From Emmonsiellopsis sp. PD_33 (taxonomy: Eukaryota; Ascomycota; Eurotiomycetes; Onygenales; Ajellomycetaceae), in the NCBI GenBank assembly GCA_032988165.1, contig JANTQF010000100.1:47741-111740 (forward strand): a stretch of 64,000 bases of DNA, in the 5' to 3' direction. The notes below the pieces were generated by a model. It was not told the origin of the DNA, did no database searches, and saw only the letters and a list, made by a program, of their open reading frames with translations. Below are positions 12,151 through 21,510 of the stretch, in pieces. A program made the translations under genes and the position numbers. Position 1 is the first letter of the stretch; each line of letters begins with the position of its first letter.

Positions 12151-15100
12151 ATGTCCTCTCCCACGCTGAAGCGGAAACAACAACAACAACAACCGACCAT
12201 CTCGAGCTTTTTCGCGAAGAAGACGCCGTCATCGAGCTGTGGAAGCTCTGCGGGCACGGCTGGCGCGGAGGCGAAGGGGACGGTCCCTGCCAAGCGTGCT
12301 GTGGGCAGGAATGGCGATGATGCTGTGAAGAAGACGTTGAATGATAAGGCGGATTCTGAGTATGATGAGGATGCTGGGGCGGAGGACGACCAGGAGGAGG
12401 ATGAGGAGATTGTGCTTCCCTCCCGAAAGCGGATTCGGAGTAATGGGGAGGTGTCGACGATGCAGCGGCGGCAGGGTGACAGCCGGGTAGCTCTGGGTGA
12501 GGGCGGGGATGGGGATGAGATAGATATGGCTAGACAACGGGAGAAGGCGGTGCCTTCTTCTTCAAGGACGGAACGGTTCTGGTTTACTCCCTCCTCTGCC
12601 CCGGCGTCGAGTGATCGGGGGGAAATGGAGAATGGGGATGATGGACCTAGCCATGAGAAAGACGAGAAGGAATTGAAAAGGAAACACGCTCGACATCAGG
12701 AATTCGTGCGGAAGCTGGGTGGACCGGACTGTCTGCCTTCAGTCGGGGCATTGGATGGAGACAATGTCGTCGACGGCGCGGAGAGCGAGGCGGAGGAAGA
12801 AGAGACGCCCCCCGCTCCAGCTAAAGGTAGGGGAACGAAGAAAGCGGGTTCGTCCAAGTTAACGCCCATGGAACGCCAGGTTATCGATATCAAGAAGAAA
12901 CATATGGATACCGTGCTGGTTGTGGAAGTTGGTTATAAGTTTCGTTTTTTCGGCGAGGATGCGCGGATCGCGGCGAAGGAGTTGAGTATCGTGTGTATTC
13001 CGGGGAAGATGAGGTTCGATGAGCGTATGTCTCCCCCCTTTTGTTCTTTGGTGATTTGGACGGTTGTAAACTGATATTTGTTTGTGTTGATTAGACCCAT
13101 CCGAAGCCCACTTGAGCCGGTTCGCCTCTGCTAGCATCCCTGTGCATCGATTACATGTCCACGTCAAGCGGTTGGTCGCGGCGGGCTACAAGGTCGGGGT
13201 GGTGCGGCAGCTTGAGACGGCCGCGTTGAAGGCTGCCGGTGATAACAGGAACGCCCCGTTCGTGCGGAAGCTCACGAATCTATACACCAAGGGAACATAC
13301 ATTGATGATGTCGAGGGAATCGAGGGGATTGGTGCTAGTTCCAGCACTGCATCGACTGCTACTGGATACCTGCTTTGCATGACGGAAAGCAATGCAAAGG
13401 GATGGGGCAACGATGAGAGGGTGCATGTCGGCATCGTGGCTGTCCAGCCGGCTACGGGAGATGTTATATACGATGATTTTGAAGACGGTTTCATGAGGAG
13501 TGAGATCGAGACGAGACTTTTGCATATCGCTCCGTGCGAGTTTCTCATCGTGGGTGAGATGTCGAAGGCTACTGAGAAGCTCGTACAGCATCTATCAGGC
13601 AGCAAGACGAATGTCTTCGGCGACAAGGTGCGGGTCGAGCGCACGTCCAAGGCGAAGACTGCCGCTGCGGAATCCCACAGTCACGTATCGAGCTTCTATG
13701 CGGGCCGGATGAAGGCCGGGGGGGTAGCTGAGGACGTCAAGGCGAGCAATTTGCTCGAGAAAGTCCTGCAGTTGCCTGAGGATGTCACCATTTGCCTTTC
13801 CTCCATGATCAAGCATATGGCTGAGTATGGTCTCGAACATATATTTGATCTTACAAAGTACTTCCAACCGTTCTCAGCTCGGTCACATATGCTGCTGAAC
13901 GGCAACACGTTGACGAACTTGGAGATTTATCAGAACCAGACGGACTATACGTCCAAGGGTAGTTTGTTTTGGACGCTGGATCGGACGAAAACGAGATTTG
14001 GTCAGCGATTGCTGAGGAAATGGGTTGGGAGGCCGTTGCTTGATAAAGCCGAGCTGGAGGAGCGGGTTGCGGCTGTTGAGGAGCTCCAGGATCCTCAGCG
14101 AGCTGTGCATACTGAGCGGTTGAAGAGTTTGCTATCTAAGATCAAGGCAGACTTGGAGAAGAGCTTGATTCGGATATACTATGGAAAGGTAAGATATTAC
14201 TATAATTCAGGGGAAACCTTATCGCCCCTTATTTGTCCCCGCTAATAAATCGCAGTGTACACGTCCTGAACTCCTTACTGTCCTACAAACAATGCAGCTC
14301 ATCGCAGATGAGTTCCTACATCTCAAGTCTCCGGCTGACTCGGGGTTTTCGTCGACAACAATAACCTCCGCCATTGCATCCCTACCTGCCATTCGCGAAG
14401 ACGTGGTTGGATTCCTGAACAAAATTAACGCGCAGGCCGCCAAAAGAGATGACAAGTACAACTTCTTCCAAGAACTAGAGGAGACAGAAGAAATCACCGA
14501 CGCTAAGATTGGCATCGCCAGCGTCCAGCACGATATCAAGGAGTTCTGCCCCACGGCCGCTGAAATACTAGGGAAGAAGAAGGTCCAATACACCACCGTA
14601 GCAGGCATCGAATACCTTATTGAGATAGAAAACAGCCCCTACAACCTCAAAAAGGTACCAGCTTCCTGGCGCAAGATCAGCGGGACGAAAAAGGTCTCCC
14701 GCTTCCACCCGCCAGAAATTGTAAATTACATCCGCGAGCGCGACCAGCACAAGGAATCCCTCGCTGCAGCCTGCGACAAGGCCTTCGCCGCGCTCCTCTC
14801 TGACATCTCTACAAAATACCAATCCTTCCGCGACTGCATCCAGGCCCTCGCAACGCTCGACTGCCTGCTCTCCCTGGCCACCATCGCCAGCCAACCCGGC
14901 TACGTCAAGCCCACATACACCGACGAAACGCGCATCAGCGTCTCCCGGGGCCGCCACCCCATGGTCGAACAACTGCTACTAGACAGCTACGTGCCCAACG
15001 ACACCGAGCTAGCCACAGACGCCACGCGCGCCCTCCTCGTCACGGGCCCAAACATGGGCGGCAAATCCAGCTACGTGCGGCAGGTCGCGCTGATCGCCAT

Positions 15101-15743
15101 CATGGGGCAGATCGGCTCCTACGTCCCCGCCGAATCCGCCACGCTCGGCATGCTCGACGCCGTGTACACGCGCATGGGCGCGTTCGACAACATGCTCGCA
15201 GGCGAGTCGACGTTCATGGTCGAGCTATCGGAGACTGCGGATATCCTCAAGCAGGCCACGCCGCGGTCGCTCGTGATCCTCGACGAGCTGGGCCGCGGCA
15301 CGTCGACGCACGACGGCGTCGCGATCGCCCAGGCCGTGCTGGATTACATGGTGCGCGACCTGCGCAGTCTCACGCTGTTCATCACGCATTATCAGAACCT
15401 GGCGGGCCTGGCGCGCGCGTTCCCGTGCGGGGAGCTGAGGAATGTGCATATGCGGTTTACAGAGTCTGGGGCGGATGGACGCGATATTACGTTCCTGTAT
15501 GAGGTTGGCGAGGGCGTGGCGCATCGGTCGTATGGGTTGAACGTGGCGCGGTTGGCGAATTTGCCGGCGTCGGTGTTGGGGGTTGCGGGGACGAAGAGTG
15601 CGGAGTTGGAGGAGAAGATTCGGCGGAGGAAGATGGGGGCGTTGGTTAGGGGGGTTCAGGGGGTAGTGGGTGCTACGGGTGGGGAAGGGGGGATAAATGG
15701 GGATGCGTTGGAGAGGGTGCTTGTGGGGTTGGAGCAGTTGTAG
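12151..15743 (+). CDS. MSH3: DNA mismatch repair protein MSH3
   Basis: Three exons (12151-13024, 13095-14188, 14256-15743) give 1151 residues. Msh3 pairs with Msh2 as MutS-beta, which recognises insertion-deletion loops in DNA. The N-terminus carries a PCNA-interacting box (QPTISSFF) directly after five glutamines. A Ser- and acid-rich linker follows, then the MutS mismatch-binding domain (YKFRFFGEDARIAAKEL, then HPSEAHLSRFASASIPVHRL across the first intron). The core and lever domains precede a C-terminal ABC-type ATPase: Walker A TGPNMGGKSS at about residue 918, signature and Walker B VILDELGRGTSTHDG at about residue 998, and the switch region LFITHYQNL. Reading frame and motifs are intact. 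Its 3' end converges on RPS28. Msh6 is less likely given the IxxFF box and these N-terminal motifs. Confidence 0.95.
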
Positions 15744-16406
15744 GGGGTTACCTGTATATTATGAGAGTTTCTGTTGCTGGTAGTAGGGTTTGTCTCGTAT
15801 GAGTGTAGATACCCATATTTAACCCTGATAGTTCATATCCCTTTTTTAGCTTCAGTTGTGATCGTGCTGCCTTGAGCATATACATATCTTCTAGCCACCG
15901 GAATACCGCAGTCCCTTCCCAGCGCAATTAGTAGTCCAGCCAAATCCGGCCGCAAGTGGAAAAAGAAAAGAAAGTGTTGGAAATCAGAGTCGATTCGATC
16001 ATCTATTTGACATCAATAAAACCGCTCCGACTCCAACTCCCCCCCCCAAAACCGACATATCTCATCCCACACACAGTCCGCAAAAAAACCGTCGAAAAAC
16101 AAGACATGTCGATCCCATCCACGTATTCCCTTCCCTCAAAGTATCGCTTGCAGCCATTTATTTCCGAAAATTTCAAATCGCTGTGTTCGTTCAAAAGAGG
16201 TATTGTATCGAGATCGCGGACGGCATTTTTGCCCATTCCCCCCAGGACAATCCAACACCATTCCAGCACACACTGTTCGTCGATCATAAGGCGGAGGAAG
16301 AGGCGGTGTTTCAAGGAAACATCGGTTAAACAGCAAGGATTAAAAAAAAAGAAAACGACACAGCCATTCCACCCCCACACCTCCCGGCATCCGTACGCGG
16401 TTTCTT
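15744..16406. other. Convergent 3' region between MSH3 and RPS28
   Basis: This stretch holds the 3' untranslated DNA of both convergent genes. An A-rich tract lies near 15956-15975 and another at 16341-16355. The ORFs on both strands have no domain signature. Confidence 0.5.
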
Positions 16407-16914
16407 CTATCTCAGTCTGCGGGCTTCTCTCTCGGACTCGAGCAGGCAAAGGATGTCATCGACCTTGACTGTTGGTTTGAAGCGGTGTTAGTTAGTATTT
16501 CGGTTTGTATCGCTCGTTGGGTTGATTGGCGGCATCTCGCGGAGAAAGGGGCAGAAGGAAGCATTGGCGGAGGAATTGCGTACCTGGGCCCTTGACATTT
16601 CGGATAATGCTTCGGGATGTGTCGTCCATGAACTCAACGCGGACCTGGGTGACACCACCTCGCGAACCTATAATTCGAGACAGAAAAAAAGATCAGAACC
16701 CCGTCATGTCAAATGGTGTCTCTCATTCTGTATTTTGTATTTCCAACCCCTCCACCTCGTTTTCCGCAGCCAAAACCGCCTTCCCGTCGCCGTATTCGCA
16801 ATGCGAAACGCAGACAGCGCCCCTCCACGACTTGGGGGATAGAGACGTACCAGTGCGGCCGAGAACGCGGGTCACCTTAGCGAACTTGATGGGGACTTTG
16901 CCGGAAGCATCCAT
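16407..16914 (-). CDS. RPS28: 40S ribosomal protein S28 (eS28)
   Basis: Three exons on the minus strand (16914-16851, 16667-16584, 16468-16407) give 69 residues, the family length. The protein reads MDASGKVPIKFAKVTRVLG, then RTGSRGGVTQVRVEFMDD, TSRSIIRNVKGPVKVDD and ILCLLESEREARRLR, which is near-diagnostic for S28. It sits in the small ribosomal subunit near the mRNA exit region. Donors are GTACGT and GTACGC. The first intron is 183 bases, long for this genome but usual for a ribosomal protein gene. The gene is divergent from HIS1, with about 690 bases between start codons. Confidence 0.97.
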
Positions 16915-17605
16915 GATGGGCGAGCGTGAGGACTTGGAGGGACTCGGGGGTGTGCAGAGGAGCGGTGATGCGGGAGAACAGAGCTGGAGATTGGGATGGT
17001 CGACGAGGTCAAACTTCAAACTTCGATGTTGGATTTCGCTTGGGGGGCTTGTGTGGGCGGCAAGTGCAGCCGAGGCAGGCAGGCTGCGCCAAGACGGCAG
17101 CTTTACGCGATGCCATCTGCGCTAGCTGTATCGGGTTAGGCGGGGATAAAGCCCTAATTTCTGTTTTGGGACGAGGATGGTTGCGGCTCTTTTGACGTCG
17201 AAGATAATTAGACGGCAGATACTAATTTATATTTTATTTATAGACAGACATAAAGAATCACTCTATCCCAGTTCATTGTCCATTGCAAGCAGCATGGCTT
17301 TGGTCCGCGTGGTGGCGGGTGCTGCGCCGACTGGCTATCTGCCGCCCCTCGATGACTCAATGGCCCGAGATCTGGGAGCCCAAAAGTCTCAACGCTGGAC
17401 TTCACCTTCATACACCATACCTTCAACCCCCTGACTCCCCGTCTATATAGCCCTCTCAATACCCAATTGCTTCTCCACGTCTTCTTCATCGTCCTTCATA
17501 TCCAATTGACATACAATAAATAGCTACCTCTCCCCCACCGTCGGGTTTGCAGGGCTACCTCCCCCATCCCTCCTCCAACTCACCCACCCCCAACCTCCTC
17601 ACACC
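16915..17605. other. Divergent promoter between RPS28 and HIS1
   Basis: About 690 bases between the two start codons with no supported gene. It contains a general-amino-acid-control element (listed separately) and a pyrimidine-rich tract at 17520-17600 just before HIS1. Confidence 0.6.
17353..17359 (+). promoter_or_regulatory. Gcn4/CpcA-type site upstream of HIS1
   Basis: The exact palindromic core TGACTCA lies 247 bases before the HIS1 ATG. In fungi this heptamer is the binding site of Gcn4/CpcA, which induces amino-acid biosynthesis genes on starvation, and HIS1 orthologues are classic targets. Function is inferred from sequence and position. Confidence 0.6.
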
Positions 17606-18784
17606 ATGGATCTCGTCAATCAGTAAGCGCATACCATCCCCTATACCGTCTCAATTATACTCACCCAGCCCAGCCTAGAAGGACGGTTACTCTTCGCGAT
17701 CCCCAAAAGCAAGTCCACCACTCCCTCCTGCCCCTCCATCCTGCCCCTCCACTAGCTAGTTCCCTCCGAAAACTACACCCCATCTAACACACAACCAGAG
17801 GGCCGCCTCCAACAATCCGCCCTCGACGTCCTCGCGGGCTCCGACATCCAATTCCGCCGCGAAACCCGCCTCGACATCGCGCTCGTCAAGAACCTGCCCA
17901 TCGCCCTCATCTTCCTGCCCGCAGCGGACATCCCCACCTTCGTCGGCGAGGGCCGCGTCGACATCGGCATCACAGGCCGCGACCAGGTCGCCGAGCATGA
18001 TGCCAATCTGTCCCCCGATGAACCCTCCGGCGTCGAGGAGATGCTTGATCTCGGCTTTGGCGCGTGCAAGTTGCAGGTCCAGGTGCCGGAGAAGGGCAGC
18101 ATAACGGATCCCGCACAACTGGTGGGGAAGAATGTGGTGACGAGCTTTACGGGGCTGGCGCAGGCGTATTTTAAGAAGCTGGAGGGGAACGAGAAGCTCA
18201 GTACCAAGATTAAATATGTCGGTGGGAGCGTGGAGGCGGCGTGTGCGTTGGGCGTTGCGGATGGGATTGTGGATTTGGTCGGTGAGTTTTGTCTTCTTCC
18301 ACATTTATTGCTTACTTCTACTCTAACTCATTATTGCAGAGTCCGGAGAAACAATGAAAGCCGCCGGCCTCAAGGCCATCAGCACCGTCGTCGAAAGTAC
18401 CGCTGTCCTCGTCAAATCCCGCAACACCACCCACGAACTCGTCGACCTGATTGAATCCAGAATACGGGGTGTCATCAGTAAGTCTCCTCCACCATACCAC
18501 CCCTATCCTTTCACTCGCAATCTCCTAACCAATCCACCCTATTTATAGCTGCCAAAAAATTCGTCCTCTGCCAATACAACGTGCCCCGCTCCCTACTCGC
18601 TGCCGCATGCGAGATCACCCCCGGCAAGCGCGCTCCCACCGTGACGCCCATTGAAGACGCCGGCTGGGTCGCCGTCAGCTCTATGGTGGAGAAGAAGTCC
18701 ATTGCCACCGTCATGGACAAGTTGACTGCCGTTGGCGCGACGGATATTTTGGTCCTTGGCATTTCCAACTCGAGGACGCGGTGA
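17606..18784 (+). CDS. HIS1: ATP phosphoribosyltransferase, first step of histidine synthesis
   Basis: Five exons (17606-17622, 17674-17708, 17799-18281, 18340-18477, 18549-18784) give 302 residues. The enzyme condenses ATP with PRPP, committing flux to histidine. The N-terminus MDLVNHLEGRLLFAIPKKGRL is assembled over three exons and matches the family start. Further signatures are RLDIALVKNLPIALIFLPAA, VGEGRVDIGITGRDQ, VVTSFTGLAQAYF and GGSVEAACALGVADGIVDLV. The C-terminal regulatory domain follows (KKFVLCQYNVPR to TDILVLGISNSRTR). The second intron (17709-17798) uses a GC donor (GCAAGT) with a CTAAC branch site and CAG acceptor; only this choice restores PKKGRL. The first exon is 17 bases. 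A CpcA-type site lies upstream. Confidence 0.95.
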
Positions 18785-19996
18785 TGTCTGTATTGTGGGA
18801 TTTGATTGTTGCTTTGGTCTACCAGGTTGGTATACTCCGTATATTTAGCCGAAATACAGTGTTAGGTGGGTAATAAATAAATACTAGATAGAGCTGGAAT
18901 TTTCATGCTTGCAACGCCGTCGCATTTTCTTGTCTATCCGCCCTTTTCCTTTGTATTACTACTCTGTGCTAGCCTGAATAGTACTCATTACCAGTGTCCC
19001 GAGGTCTATGATATCGGCATCTAGTAGTAAGTCTGCTCTTCTATTGACAACTTCTTGAAAGCAATACTCCGTACATGCAAGTCTGGTAGATCTCCTGCCA
19101 AGACCCAATACTGGCATGACTAAGCGATTATGTCAGCAGTCCGCCCCCCGACACCCACATCCATCCATCCATCAACAACTGTCTCCGTTGGTCTTTCATC
19201 CCGCCCCCATCCAGCACAGAACGATAGCAGCAGGTTATATACCTGGACCCTGAATGGAGATTACAGCGCACACTTACTTAAGAATCACTGCTTGAGCATT
19301 CCCACTCGCCTTTCAAAATATCCGCCCGTCAATTAATCAAACTGCAGCAAAGCCGCCTACTAGCCTCACCTTTGCGCATTCGTTGCCACCACCTGAATTA
19401 CCAGAATTGGATTCCAGCTTGTGTTGTCACCAAACTTACTCCGCACGAGCTAGCCAAGCAATTCCAGACACCAACGAAGGATATCTACCGATGTCTCGCC
19501 CTACTTCCTGCGCTGTTCGTCAGTGTTAGTGTGTTAGTATATGGCAGGATATGACAATGAGACCAAAATAAAAGAACCCGGAAAACAACGAAATAAGCCA
19601 AAAGGGCTTCAAGAAACATCATAGGGATCTACCTCTACCCGGCTGGGTAGGGCCGTATAGATCCCCCCCTTTCCCACAACCCACACACCTACCGGGGTGC
19701 ATGGTGTTCCAGGCGGGAAAAGGTCCACCCCTAGTCCCCCCCCACACAGTGGAGTAGATACCTCAATATCTGACTCTGCCCTCTCGTCTTCTTTCCACCT
19801 CCTTTTCTTCCACACCCTCCCTCCGGAACCCCCATTTGCAATAGGGACCTACCCAGCCCTAGGCATAGATAGTTCGCTATTACAAATGGGCCTCCAGAGA
19901 AGAAAGTAAAAGAACAAAAGGAGAATGCAAAGAAACAAGGGGGCAAAAAACAGCAATGAGGGTTCCACTCCGGCGTGTGGGTGGGCGGGGTCGATT
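18785..19996. other. Gene-free region downstream of HIS1
   Basis: About 1.2 kb with no supported gene. It includes two exact copies of TACTCCGTA (18833-18841 and 19065-19073). A C-rich stretch at 19665-19745 contains, on the minus strand, a splice-like GTAGGT donor resembling those in the array at 20096-21248. Confidence 0.4.
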
Positions 19997-20033
19997 CACC
20001 AGGGCTCTATGGCTTAGCCACGGAGCCCCGGTG
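19997..20033. repeat. 37-base inverted repeat able to form a nested hairpin
   Basis: The arms CACCAGGGCTC and GAGCCCCGGTG pair at 10 of 11 positions. Inside them TGGCT and AGCCA form a further 5-bp stem around a single base. The repeat lies about 60 bases beyond the last stop codon candidate of the minus-strand exon-like array. It could be a 3' RNA structure or the remnant of a small element. Confidence 0.6.
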
Positions 20034-20095
20034 GCATCATTCCTACCTAAATAACGTTAGCAAGAACCTATATGTATGGGATCTAGATTATCAGC

Positions 20096-21248
20096 TTAGT
20101 GAGTATGTCGTTGCATTCGGCTGCCACGAGGCGTCGACATGGTAGGAAATGTGGTTAGTAGAATTGGGTGGGCCAGTTTCCTAGACCAGAAGTCTCGTTA
20201 GTATTCCTAAGCCCCTAGCTGATGCTAACCTTTTGGTAGATTGGTCGGTAGCCACCACGACTCTTCGAAGTGTATAACTCACCGTTCGGTCTTTTAACAG
20301 AAACTCATGGTCAGTGATACGTCACGTTGAAACACTGGATAGAAGCGACTAACCGTGCGGTGGGTTTGGCGGTGACCACCATGACGCTCCAAAGCGTGAA
20401 ATTCGTCGGGCGGTCTCTAAACAAACCATATTAGTTAGTGGAACATCCAAATTAACAATCATGTCGACAAAACTAACCATGTGCTCCAAAATGTCTATAC
20501 CTCAACCGATGATCGTGGACCAAAAGACATGCTTAGCAAAATATCGAAATCTACGGTCATGGAGCGAAAACCTACCATTTGTTTGGCTGATAGCCATCCA
20601 CCATACGCTCCAAAGCGTGCGAACCGGCGTGCGAAATCGACGTGATCTAACCTAAAAGAAAGAGAAAAAAGTGACGCGATATGTGTTGCGGGGGAAATTA
20701 GGAGGGGAACGCACCGCGAGGGAGAAAAGGGGTGGAAAGAACAAAGTTCTGGAGAGGGTCTACCCCCACCCACCCACCCTGGGTAAACCCCCCGAAGGCA
20801 GAGTCCTAGGACAATGTTAACGAATCTCATCAAAGAATATCCCAAGAGCTTACCTGTGCGCAGCGGCTCCGGAGCCACCATTCGAATCGTGACGGTATCG
20901 GAACGGGGATCAGAACGACGAGCCTGCGGTGGCCGGTTGTGGCAATACAACCGTCAGCGAAAATACATGAGATGTATTGGATTACTTACTTCGATGCAGT
21001 GAACACTGCGCTACCACACAATCTGCCAACCTGGGTGCGATGGACCTATAGCTAGGAATTAACAAGCATCCAACGAAAATGGTTAATGTGCACATACCTC
21101 GATGCAGCAGTTGCTGCGCCACCACCCGTGCATATAGCTAGCCGGCCCAGTGCAATATATCCGGAGATCTAAACCTAGCCTGTTCACAGTCAGCAGTACC
21201 AAAAGCGACCTACCTTTGGGCTTCCCCCGCCCACCCACCCGGAAAGCC
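20096..21248 (-). other. Array of short, mutually similar exon-like cassettes bounded by splice sites
   Basis: On the minus strand, short blocks are each preceded by a TAG/CAG/AAG acceptor, often with a CTAAC or CTGAC element, and followed by a GTAAGY, GTATGT, GTAGG or GTTAG donor. In order of transcription they are 21248-21214, 21168-21098, 21045-20990, 20923-20854, 20805-20764, 20651-20576, 20414-20354, 20290-20230 and a candidate last exon 20180-20096. Cassettes 20414-20354 and 20290-20230 are both exactly 61 bases and about two thirds identical without gaps. Cassette 20651-20576 shares CACGCTTTGGAGCGT with the first of these. Cassettes 21168-21098 and 21045-20990 share CTGCATCGA at their donor ends. 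The last four can be joined into open reading frames in two different phases, so coding is possible but not proven. No family is recognised. It may be the 3' part of the Ser/Arg-rich gene upstream, a separate gene or a noncoding transcript. Confidence 0.45.
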
Positions 21249-21510
21249 CTGTTAGTGAGGAAAAAATCGACGAAATGAACAGGCAAAGCAAAACGAAACA
21301 CGCAGAACAAAACATGCAACACGGAGCCTGCAGGGCGGAACATGCAAAACGAAACATGCAGAACAAAACATGCAAAACAATGAAACAAGGTGCTAAAGGA
21401 GTGTGCGATAACAGAAATGGACTTTTCGTCGTCCGAGATACTTTAGAATGATTTTTTGATTTTTACCTTTTTTTGGTTTTTACCTTTTTTGGTGAGAAGA
21501 GACGCTTCAA
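21249..21510. other. Low-complexity spacer with short direct repeats
   Basis: Between 21275 and 21390 the sequence repeats variants of AACATGCAAAACGAAAC several times. From 21450 to 21495 two copies of a TTTTTACCTTTTTTGG motif occur. On the minus strand this follows the stop codon of the Ser/Arg-rich gene and precedes the exon-like array, so it could be intron or 3' UTR. Confidence 0.5.
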
